Shown: one piece after another, positions 1 to 5,658 of the stretch | How positions within the stretch are numbered: position 1 is the first letter of the stretch | Layout of the letters: every line of letters starts with the position of its first letter | Source: CAYQCN01 sp964415975 | GTDB taxonomy: Bacteria > Patescibacteriota > Saccharimonadia > QS-5-54-17 | Direction: 5' to 3' | DNA: 6,854 nt | NCBI GenBank assembly: GCA_964415975.1 | Contig: CAYQCN010000027.1 | Location: forward strand, 1 to 6,854 | Translations under genes and position numbers: made by a program | The notes under the pieces: generated by a model | The model's input: only the letters and a program-made list of their open reading frames with translations | The model's database searches: none | What the model was told of the DNA's origin: nothing

Positions 1-31
1 AATTATTAATCACACTTTATGAACCTTATGA

Positions 32-394
32 ATGGAGGCGTATATCTCACAATCAAGTGCATATGAGGGTTTCGAGCAAGAGTTCGAGCGTATACTCTAA
101 AAGGACAGAATATCCGAGCAAGAGCTTTTAAGCATGGCGGAGATGGCGGCAGAAGCGTATACGCAGGAGCCCGATGCACGTGAGAAGATAGCCTACAATA
201 TGGCTGGCCTGTGGTTCGTCCTAGATGATAAGATTGGCAAAAATTACGTAGAGCAACATCCGGCCATAGAAGAGGTTGGTGATGAATTTGCACATCTAGA
301 GCTGCCAGATGTCCACATATAATTGGGTGACTATAGTTCGGTAGAAGAAAAGCGGAAGGCGCTTAATATCCAACCTACAAGTGGTCTAGCTTGA
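32..394 (+). pseudogene. Interrupted reading frame, unknown protein
   Basis: One forward frame from ATG 32 to TGA 392-394 reads as hydrophilic, helix-prone protein but is broken by in-frame TAA codons at 98-100 and 320-322. The longest open part begins after the first stop, and its internal ATG at 134 would give a 62-residue product rich in Glu, Ala and Asp (containing AYNMAGLWFVLDD). The text on both sides of each stop keeps the same charged character (EFERIL before the first, KDRISEQELL after it; PDVHI before the second, YSSVEEKRKAL after it), which suggests one decayed gene of about 120 codons. No ribosome binding site is visible at 32 or 134, and I recognise no family. It could also be a short real gene starting at 134, or chance. 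Its position beside a transposase-like remnant favours decay. Confidence 0.35.
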
Positions 395-588
395 AGCACT
401 ATCTAGTCAAATAGAAGTATGAGTGGATTAATCCAGAGCGAGTTCTAGACATGACAACGCAGCAACAATTATATTTCCTCGACGACTATCGAGACAGGAT
501 GACATTATTAAAAGTAATACATAGCGAGCTACGTATAATAGATTCGGTAAATTCTGAGTATCAGCATTTGTTTAGGAGTTGGCCTTAG
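367..588 (+). pseudogene. C-terminal remnant of an IS200-like / REP-associated tyrosine transposase
   Basis: A forward frame runs from just after TAA 364-366 to TAG 586-588, with one internal TAG at 412-414. It has no start codon at its left end. The residues before the internal stop include YKWSSLKHYL and those after it KYEWINPERVLDM, followed by FLDDYRDRM. The W-S-S, aromatic/Leu, W-[IL]-[ND]-x-x-x-V-L and Y-R succession is what I know from the C-terminal end of Y1 (HUH) transposases of the REP-associated type. The N-terminal part with the HUH metal site and the catalytic tyrosine is absent from this frame and I did not find it in the neighbouring sequence. It is therefore read as a dead fragment. 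The family assignment is by eye from a short stretch and is tentative. Confidence 0.42.
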
Positions 589-692
589 TGTTCTTTTTAT
601 CCAATCTCAAGGCTGCAGCATCGATTGTATTGTTAAAGTAACTGTTTTGGGCAAGGACAACTTAGACTCAATTGCTGAGAGTAGGGTTTGGG
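589..692. other. Intergenic region, no gene recognised
   Basis: This lies between the transposase-like remnant and the stop codon of the minus-strand membrane protein gene. I find no tRNA, no strong hairpin with a T-run on either strand, and no open frame with a proper start. The minus-strand gene therefore has no recognisable intrinsic terminator here. Confidence 0.5.
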
Positions 693-2147
693 CTATTGGG
701 TGTATTTTTCCCGATAACGATATGCCAAGAGCATTATTGGGCCCATAGAGATAATAGGTGCTAGCAGTGCTACTGCTAAGTATATAGGCAACAAAACCAG
801 CCCAATTATAGAGGCTGCACCTTCCACGAAAGTTAAAAGTGGACCAAAAAAAATTAAAATTGGACCAAAAAATAGGCTTATTACGAAATTTGCTCCCAGT
901 AAAAAGAGCATATGTAAGCCGAGATAGTTGCGTATGTGTTTGTTAGTTTTTCTGATAGTTCTTGCGTTCTCAAAAAGCTTTCGGATTGAGATGTCTTTGC
1001 GTAATAAGAATATGAACGGGAGCGGCGCAAAGTGTAGATAAATAAATATAAAATTTACTAAAGACAATATAAACAGGATAATACCCAGAAGGATACCAAA
1101 AATACCGAGCACTTGTGAGGACAATATCGCTAGCATGTATAAAAATAGGGGGATAGCGACTAAAAATTGAAGGAGAAGAATAACCAGAAAAATCTTCATC
1201 AGTGATGACTTGAGGGTAACATCCGACTGTTCATATTTAATAACACCTACGAGTATTTGCTTGCCAACCATTCGCGCAAAATATGCAGTCAAGAACGTAA
1301 AAATGTTCAATAGAAGAAACCCACTTACAGGAAATAGCAGCGCACCAAGCAGGCCGTCGTCAATAGCTAATGGAGAGAAGGCAAATACCATTGCTAATAC
1401 AATTAACACAATTGATACTGGTACAAGGCTTAAATAAAAAATGAAATTAAAACCTATAAAGGCGCCTAGATTGTGCTTGATGCCGATAAATGTATCACGC
1501 AGACCATCTCTAAGCCGATAATCGTTAGGCGAGTCAGAGCTGTGTGGCTGACCTACAGCAGAATTAGCTGGTGGATTGGCTACGGACTGCGATGATGAAT
1601 TGCTAGCGGTGTAGCTATCAGGTGGCATATGAATATTGTCGGTCTGTGGTGCTGTCTGTGGATTTGTTGGCGTGTTGGGCTGGATAGTTTGTGGCTGCAC
1701 ATGCTGGCCCGGTTGCTGTGGTGGCATGCTAGATGATGGTGACGGCACTTGCTCCGTTGGCTCTGTAGTATATGTTGCGCTCGTCTGTTCAGTAGCTGGC
1801 TGTTGCTGGTAGGTCGGCTCGAGCGATGCTGGCTGAGCGTTTTGGGGCTCAAGCGGTTGGACAACTGGCTCTGTGTTTGCAGTGGACTGAGGCGTGGCTG
1901 TTTGTTGGGATGGTTGCACTAGCTGCGCATCAGAAGTGGTTGGTGGGTTTGGTTGGGTTGATTCTGGAGGGTTTGTATTGTTAGCGGGTTGAGCTTGTGG
2001 TTGTTGAGAGGAGTTGATAGGGTTTGGCTGAACGATCTGCGACTCCTCATTTGTTTGATTTGGGTCGAAACCAGAAGGTTGTTGTGATGTAGTGTCGTCT
2101 AAACGCGAAACATTCGGATCATCATGATTTTGGTTTTGTGGTTTCAT
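693..2147 (-). CDS. Membrane protein with long disordered Pro/Gln/Asn/Thr-rich N-terminal tail
   Basis: A 484-residue protein in two halves. Residues 1-210 are low-complexity and hydrophilic, dominated by Pro, Gln, Asn, Thr and Ser in irregular short motifs such as QPNP and PQQP; this part is predicted to be disordered. From about 220 to 475 it is strongly hydrophobic, with six or seven membrane segments near 230-257, 268-290, 316-341, 346-380, 408-436 and 440-475. A charged loop at 383-407 (RKDISIRKLFENARTIRK) lies between two of them. I see no cysteine in the protein. The loop layout recalls GPDPase-membrane-domain or DUF975-type integral membrane proteins, but no diagnostic motif supports a name. 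The tail lacks a signal peptide and is probably cytoplasmic. The start at 2147 is supported by an AAAGGA site 8 bases upstream and a promoter behind it. It is divergent from the PurF-like gene. Function unknown. Confidence 0.85.
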   Translation of the reverse strand: MKPQNQNHDDPNVSRLDDTTSQQPSGFDPNQTNEESQIVQPNPINSSQQPQAQPANNTNPPESTQPNPPTTSDAQLVQPSQQTATPQSTANTEPVVQPLEPQNAQPASLEPTYQQQPATEQTSATYTTEPTEQVPSPSSSMPPQQPGQHVQPQTIQPNTPTNPQTAPQTDNIHMPPDSYTASNSSSQSVANPPANSAVGQPHSSDSPNDYRLRDGLRDTFIGIKHNLGAFIGFNFIFYLSLVPVSIVLIVLAMVFAFSPLAIDDGLLGALLFPVSGFLLLNIFTFLTAYFARMVGKQILVGVIKYEQSDVTLKSSLMKIFLVILLLQFLVAIPLFLYMLAILSSQVLGIFGILLGIILFILSLVNFIFIYLHFAPLPFIFLLRKDISIRKLFENARTIRKTNKHIRNYLGLHMLFLLGANFVISLFFGPILIFFGPLLTFVEGAASIIGLVLLPIYLAVALLAPIISMGPIMLLAYRYREKYTQ

Positions 2148-2155
2148 ATAATTTT

Positions 2156-2161
2156 TCCTTT
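2156..2161 (-). promoter_or_regulatory. Ribosome binding site of the membrane protein gene
   Basis: On the minus strand AAAGGA is followed by an 8-base spacer and then the ATG at 2147-2145. It is the clearest Shine-Dalgarno-like site in the window and fixes the start of the 484-residue protein. Confidence 0.6.
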
Positions 2162-2174
2162 AAAAATTGTTGTT

Positions 2175-2203
2175 ATTTTACACATAGAGCCAGAAAATGT
2201 CTA
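2175..2203 (-). promoter_or_regulatory. Promoter of the membrane protein gene
   Basis: On the minus strand TAGACA (2203-2198) matches the -35 consensus at five of six bases. After a 17-base spacer comes TAAAAT (2180-2175), which matches the -10 consensus at five of six. Transcription would begin near 2168, leaving a leader of about 20 bases that contains the AAAGGA site. Confidence 0.6.
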
Positions 2204-2216
2204 TAAGCATAAACGT

Positions 2217-2238
2217 CACTAAACTAGTTAGTGTTTTT
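2217..2238 (+). terminator. Weak hairpin followed by five T
   Basis: CACTAA (2217-2222) pairs with TTAGTG (2228-2233) around a 5-base loop and is followed by TTTTT. The shape is that of an intrinsic terminator on the plus strand. The stem is only six base pairs and AT-rich, and no plus-strand gene upstream needs it, so it may be an operator-like palindrome (AACTAGTT sits inside it) or chance. Confidence 0.25.
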
Positions 2239-2313
2239 AAATTTAAGCATTAAAATACTCGAATCAACTTAATCAGACAAGCTCCATCGATTGATTCATC
2301 TAGCTAAAAGTTT

Positions 2314-2385
2314 ATGAATAGAAATCTTGAAAATTATACACAAGAGTTTAGTGGGCGGGCGAGAGATAAGCTTCTGCTTAGCTAA
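2314..2385 (+). CDS. Possible 23-residue small open reading frame
   Basis: ATG at 2314 opens a 23-codon frame ending in TAA at 2383-2385. The product is hydrophilic (begins MNRNLENYTQ and contains GRARDKLLL) and unrecognised. No good ribosome binding site precedes it, and its last codons overlap an imperfect hairpin at 2364-2383. It could be a remnant of a lost gene or a chance frame. Confidence 0.15.
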   Translation: MNRNLENYTQEFSGRARDKLLLS

Positions 2386-2510
2386 CTCATACAAAAACAA
2401 TCTTATAGCCCAACTTCAATAGATGTAGAGTGATGAGCACAAAATGTTGTGATGATTTTATATTAAAATTTACTACTGACCTTTAGCAAAAGCTTGCAGC
2501 TGTTTATTGA

Positions 2511-2539
2511 TTGCACCTTTTAACAGGCTACTTTATGAT
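2511..2539 (+). promoter_or_regulatory. Promoter of the PurF-like gene, leaderless type
   Basis: TATGAT at 2534-2539 matches the -10 consensus at five of six bases. TTGCAC at 2511-2516, exactly 17 bases upstream, is a weak -35. The expected transcription start, about seven bases after the -10, falls at the start codons (GTG 2545, ATG 2548). The message would be leaderless or nearly so, which agrees with the absence of a Shine-Dalgarno site. Confidence 0.45.
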
Positions 2540-2547
2540 TGTAAGTG

Positions 2548-3972
2548 ATGTCTGAGGTGATTAAAGAAAAGTGTGCAGTGGCCGGAGTATCGTCTCATGA
2601 CGGAGAGCAAGCTGCGCCAAAAATGTATGAGATGCTATTTGCCTTGCAGCATCGTGGGGTGGAAGCTACGGGTATAGCAAGCAGCGACGGAGTAGAGACC
2701 CATCATCACGTCCGGCCTGGCATGGTGCGCGATGTATATAGTGAGAACAGTATTAAGGACCTGATTGGCAACGTGGCGATTGGCCACAACCGCTACACGA
2801 CCAATGGCAATGAGGCTAAGTATGCTCAGCCGTTTGTGGATGATTATATAGGCTTTAGCTTTGCGCATAATGGCAACTTGCCAGACACATCAAAGCTTGA
2901 GAGCTTCCTACGTGATCGCAACTTCGCAACTGCCCAGATGAACGACTCGCAGATGATGGCGGCTGCTTTGTCGCATTTCATCCGTTCCGGCAATGACCTG
3001 CCTGCATCTATAGAGCAAGCTTATCCGCTGTTTGAAGGTTCGTTTTCTTGTGTGGCTATGCACGATGGAGTGGTGGCTGCATTTCGTGATGAGTGCGGCA
3101 TCCGTCCGATGGCTATCGGACAGACAGATACAGGCGATATAGTGGCATCAGAAACGTGCGCGCTCGATATCATTGGCGCGGATTACTTACGAGAGGTCGA
3201 GCCTGGTGAGATGGTGCTCTTTGACGGGGAGAATATCACCGCGAAACAGATCGCACGAAGTGACCCTAAGCTCGATATGTTTGAGTTGGTGTATTTTGCC
3301 CGCCATGATAGCTATCTATATGGTCAAAGTGTCAACGAGGTGCGCCGAAGGTTCGGCGAGCAGATGGCAAAAGAGCACCCGCCTGCAAGTGACGATATAG
3401 AGAATACATTGGTAGTGCCAGTACCAGATACATCGGTTCCAGCCGCAGAAGGTTATGCCGATACGCTAGGGCTAAAGCACAGGCAGGCCATTATCAAGAA
3501 TCGCTTTATTGGACGCTCTTTCATGCAGCCCAGTGATAATGAACGCCAGTCACAGCTAAAAAGAAAGCACAACATGATAGAGGAAGCGGTACAAGGCAAA
3601 GATATCGTATTGATAGATGACTCTATAGTGCGGCTCAATACATTGCCACGACTAGTGCGACTCGCCAAGCAGGCCGGTGCTCGTAGCGTACAAGTGCTGA
3701 TAGCCTCGCCACCTGTACGGTTTCCGGACTATTACGGTATCGATACGCCGAGCCAGTCGGAGCTAGCGGCCGCACATATGACTATCGAGGAGATCCGTCA
3801 GCAAGCGAGAGCCGACTACTTGGGCTACTTGTCGCTCAGTGGCATGGTGGCGGCATCTGGAGTGAGCCATGATAGATTTAACCTGTCTTGTTTTAATGGC
3901 GAATACCCTATAGATATCGGCAAGCGCCAACAAGAGATACGGCCACCAGTCAGCAGGGAAGGGCTGGAGTAA
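2548..3972 (+). CDS. purF: PurF-like amidophosphoribosyltransferase with altered PRPP loop
   Basis: A 474-residue homologue of glutamine PRPP amidotransferase, the cytosolic first step of purine synthesis (glutamine + PRPP to phosphoribosylamine). The N-terminal Ntn glutaminase half has nucleophile Cys9 after an 8-residue propeptide, then GHNRY (79-83), AHNGN (106-110), Asp133 and GIRP (184-187). The phosphoribosyltransferase half has KNRFIGRSF (317-325) and the PRPP motif IDDSIVRLNT (356-365). Leu363 replaces the near-invariant Gly of that loop. Three of four Bacillus-type iron-sulfur ligands are absent by eye alignment (Asp243, Asp394, Asn445; Cys448 retained). TAA at 2542-2544 directly precedes GTG 2545; I prefer ATG 2548 because it sits 8 bases after the -10. 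Length is normal for the family. No other purine gene is in the window, so it may be an orphan or a repurposed homologue. Membership is secure; the exact reaction is less so. Confidence 0.9.
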   Translation: MSEVIKEKCAVAGVSSHDGEQAAPKMYEMLFALQHRGVEATGIASSDGVETHHHVRPGMVRDVYSENSIKDLIGNVAIGHNRYTTNGNEAKYAQPFVDDYIGFSFAHNGNLPDTSKLESFLRDRNFATAQMNDSQMMAAALSHFIRSGNDLPASIEQAYPLFEGSFSCVAMHDGVVAAFRDECGIRPMAIGQTDTGDIVASETCALDIIGADYLREVEPGEMVLFDGENITAKQIARSDPKLDMFELVYFARHDSYLYGQSVNEVRRRFGEQMAKEHPPASDDIENTLVVPVPDTSVPAAEGYADTLGLKHRQAIIKNRFIGRSFMQPSDNERQSQLKRKHNMIEEAVQGKDIVLIDDSIVRLNTLPRLVRLAKQAGARSVQVLIASPPVRFPDYYGIDTPSQSELAAAHMTIEEIRQQARADYLGYLSLSGMVAASGVSHDRFNLSCFNGEYPIDIGKRQQEIRPPVSREGLE

Positions 3973-4060
3973 TCTCATCTGCAAGAGAATGTTTTTGAGC
4001 TTAGTTAATGGCAGGCGTCAAGATAAATTTAATATATTAGGTCTTACTAGAAGGCTAAAT

Positions 4061-4096
4061 TTGATAATCTTTACTGAAATAGGCTTATGTTAAAAT
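4061..4096 (+). promoter_or_regulatory. Candidate promoter of the rhodopsin gene
   Basis: Two alternative element pairs are visible: TTGATA (4061-4066) with TATGTT (4086-4091) at 19-base spacing, and TTTACT (4070-4075) with TAAAAT (4091-4096) at 15-base spacing. Neither is ideal. The placement, with a leader of about 25-35 bases carrying a purine-rich site, is reasonable. Confidence 0.3.
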
Positions 4097-4116
4097 AAAA
4101 ATAATTAAAAATAATG

Positions 4117-4124
4117 AAAGAGAG
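4117..4124 (+). promoter_or_regulatory. Ribosome binding site of the rhodopsin gene
   Basis: AAAGAGAG ends 5 bases before ATG 4130. It is a partial Shine-Dalgarno match that supports this start, and with it a complete first helix. Confidence 0.4.
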
Positions 4125-4129
4125 CGGTA

Positions 4130-4732
4130 ATGGAAACAATATTAATAGCGGGAATCTTAATATTTTTATTGAGCAGTGTCTATTTCTTATTGACGTACCG
4201 AAGAGCTTTTAATACGGCTGCATTGGTGAGCTTGGTTACTATTGCATCATATATTGTGATGCTCGAGGGCACATTTGCCACCGTTAGCGCCGATGGAGAA
4301 GCAGTCCTTTATACAAGGTGGCTTTTTTACGCTTTAAGCTGTAGCTTGCTGATGTATGAAATAGGACGATCGCTGAAATTCTCTAAAGAAGAAATTGCCA
4401 CTATAATATATCTCATCAATATAGTTATGATTACCGGTGCATTGTCGGCAGTATTTACAGAAGGGTATATGCTAGCAATGTTCGTAGTAAGTACTATTGC
4501 TTATGCCGTGCTTGTATATAAGCTATTCAAAGCCAAATCCAAAAATCGCAACTTTGTACTGCGATATATTGCATTTGGTTGGACGATTTTTCCGATCGTT
4601 TTCATAGTTGCGCCAGAAGGATATGGACTTATAACTGCAGCCGCAGCCGCTGGAGCATACCTACTCCTCGATATCCTGACAAAGATAGTCTTCTACATTG
4701 ACGGAGACGGCAGCAAGTCTATAAAAGTATAG
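4130..4732 (+). CDS. Schizorhodopsin-type microbial rhodopsin (probable light-driven inward proton pump)
   Basis: A 200-residue protein with seven hydrophobic helices near 3-22, 28-46, 60-79, 88-106, 112-132, 142-161 and 166-190. Helix G has LLLDILTKIVF with Asp181 and Lys185, matching Asp212 and the retinal Schiff-base Lys216 of bacteriorhodopsin. Helix F has WTIFPIVF and then EGYG, matching Trp182, Pro186 and Glu194. Helix E keeps the Ser-Thr pair (121-122). In helix C, Arg63 aligns with Arg82, and the three pump-motif positions are Phe66, Ser70 and Glu77, with Cys71 after the Ser. This F-S-E (plus Cys) signature defines schizorhodopsins, which move protons inward in light; the RW-x-x-Y-x-x-S part also resembles heliorhodopsin. 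Short loops and a 10-residue tail fit that family. It is convergent with the dehydrogenase gene, with 13 bases between stops. No retinal-synthesis gene is in the window. The fold is near certain and the subfamily likely; pumping is inferred. Confidence 0.9.
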   Translation: METILIAGILIFLLSSVYFLLTYRRAFNTAALVSLVTIASYIVMLEGTFATVSADGEAVLYTRWLFYALSCSLLMYEIGRSLKFSKEEIATIIYLINIVMITGALSAVFTEGYMLAMFVVSTIAYAVLVYKLFKAKSKNRNFVLRYIAFGWTIFPIVFIVAPEGYGLITAAAAAGAYLLLDILTKIVFYIDGDGSKSIKV

Positions 4733-4746
4733 TTAGCCACAACTAT
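4729..4746. terminator. Inverted repeat at the convergent gene ends
   Basis: ATAGTT (4729-4734) and AACTAT (4741-4746) form a 6-base-pair stem with a 6-base loop, overlapping the stop codons of both converging genes. The stem is AT-rich with no clear T-run, so a shared bidirectional terminator is only a possibility. Confidence 0.2.
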
Positions 4747-5633
4747 TACATGCCTGGGGCTAGACAATCTTTAACATTGTGTGGCTTGATATTGGGGAAA
4801 ATTTTACCAGCAAGAGGAGAGGTAACAAGCATAGGGTTGGCTAAGGACTCAACCATAGCTCTTCCGACTTTGGCATGCTTTGGCGGGGTGAATATCTGCA
4901 ACCACCAAGCGGCAACTGAAATCGGAATAAAAGGTAAGTAGATAAGCAATACGCGATTTCGGTTCAAAGTTGCATATTCTCGTATGAGCTGCTCGTAGCT
5001 CATTTTGTCAGGGCCTCCAACCTCAACAACTTCGCTTTGACTAATTGATACATCTATAGCTTCTGATAGATATGTAATAACGTCTCCAAGGCATATGGGC
5101 TGGGTCGGAGTCTTTGCCCATTTGGGCAAAGTCAAGACAGGGAGCTTATGTACCAAATTTGTAATGATATCGTAAGATACACTGCCCTCGCCAACAATCA
5201 TAGATGCACGAAACTCGATAACCGGAACCTGGGCCTGTCGTAACAGCTCACCAGTATGATGACGACTAATAAGGTGCTTTGACAATTTATCGGAGTCGGC
5301 TCCTAGGCCGCCGAGATAAATTATGCGCTTAACACTTGTGCCTTTTGTAGAATCAACTAAAGACTTGGCTGCACGCTCCTCAGCTTCTGTAAAGTCACCG
5401 TCCTGCGCCATCATATGAACCAAGTAATAGACTATATCGCAGTCTTTGATAAGACCATGAAGCTGGTCGGTGTCGAATACACTACAGTTTACTGCAGTCA
5501 CATTTTTCTGACTGTATTTGGCTGCCTCAGCTCTTCTAGATATAGATATGATATCGTGATCGGTGCTGGCGCTTAAACTCTCGATAAGATTTTGGCCAAT
5601 ATATCCGCTACCTCCAATTATGGCTATCTTCAT
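4746..5633 (-). CDS. Atypical short-chain dehydrogenase, NAD(P)-binding (YbjT/NmrA-like)
   Basis: A 295-residue Rossmann-fold protein. It opens with the dinucleotide motif GGSGYIG (7-13). ISRR (31-34) ends the second strand, and its arginines would favour NADPH. Then come DIVYYLVH (66-73), IIYLGGLG (104-111) and SRHHTGELL (123-131), then a segment with TQPI (177-180) and a VGGPDKMSYEQL stretch (205-216). This order matches the YbjT-type group of atypical SDRs that act on unknown substrates; the classical Y-x-x-x-K catalytic pair is not evident. The C-terminal SRPBCC-like DUF2867 domain of Escherichia coli YbjT is missing, so this is the short form. A hydrophobic stretch at 228-247 may be membrane-associated. 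It starts 25 bases after the reductase gene on the same strand. No Shine-Dalgarno site is seen; a TATAAT lies 6 bases before the ATG. Its role here is unknown. Confidence 0.85.
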   Translation of the reverse strand: MKIAIIGGSGYIGQNLIESLSASTDHDIISISRRAEAAKYSQKNVTAVNCSVFDTDQLHGLIKDCDIVYYLVHMMAQDGDFTEAEERAAKSLVDSTKGTSVKRIIYLGGLGADSDKLSKHLISRHHTGELLRQAQVPVIEFRASMIVGEGSVSYDIITNLVHKLPVLTLPKWAKTPTQPICLGDVITYLSEAIDVSISQSEVVEVGGPDKMSYEQLIREYATLNRNRVLLIYLPFIPISVAAWWLQIFTPPKHAKVGRAMVESLANPMLVTSPLAGKIFPNIKPHNVKDCLAPGM

Positions 5634-5639
5634 ATATTA

Positions 5640-5645
5640 ATTATA
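5640..5645 (-). promoter_or_regulatory. Consensus -10 element just before the dehydrogenase start
   Basis: On the minus strand a perfect TATAAT is followed by TAATAT and then the ATG (5633-5631). A start seven bases after it would fall on the ATG, giving a leaderless message. I see no good -35 at 16-18 bases, so this could be chance in AT-rich sequence with the gene simply read from the upstream operon. Confidence 0.35.
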
Positions 5646-5658
5646 GCTCAGAACTAAT

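Larger units (their letters stand above)
2148..2544. other. Divergent intergenic region of about 400 bases
   Basis: This separates the minus-strand membrane protein gene from the plus-strand PurF-like gene. Its two edges hold a promoter for each. Its interior is AT-rich and has no gene-length frame on either strand. It contains a small hairpin with a T-run at 2217-2238, a GC-rich patch (GTGGGCGGGCGAG, 2351-2363) directly followed by a second hairpin at 2364-2383, and a 23-codon open frame at 2314-2385. I see no tRNA, rRNA or direct-repeat array. Confidence 0.5.
3973..4129. other. Intergenic region between the PurF-like and rhodopsin genes
   Basis: This 157-base AT-rich gap holds a candidate promoter and ribosome binding site for the rhodopsin at its right end. 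I find no convincing intrinsic terminator for the PurF-like gene, so read-through into the rhodopsin gene remains possible. Confidence 0.45.

Noticed and set aside
6..293. Minus-strand open frame of 95 codons
   Set aside because: Its sequence is rich in His, Pro, Arg and Cys without domain character, it has no ribosome binding site, and it is antisense to a more protein-like forward frame.
551..748. Stop-free forward frame with a hydrophobic start and a Cys-containing segment, suggestive of a small lipoprotein or signal peptide
   Set aside because: It has no ATG or GTG near its left end and no ribosome binding site, and its right end runs antisense into the coding part of the membrane protein gene.
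1580..1864. Overlapping minus-strand frame within the Pro/Gln-rich coding region
   Set aside because: It is a by-product of the repetitive low-complexity codons of the 484-residue protein in another frame.
4310..4360. Alternative helix-C alignment that matches W64 to Trp86 of bacteriorhodopsin and puts Arg63 at the Asp85 position
   Set aside because: It leaves only the W-L-F match. Moving by three residues aligns Arg63 with Arg82, Ser70 with Thr89, Glu77 with the proton-donor position, and Cys71 as in schizorhodopsins.
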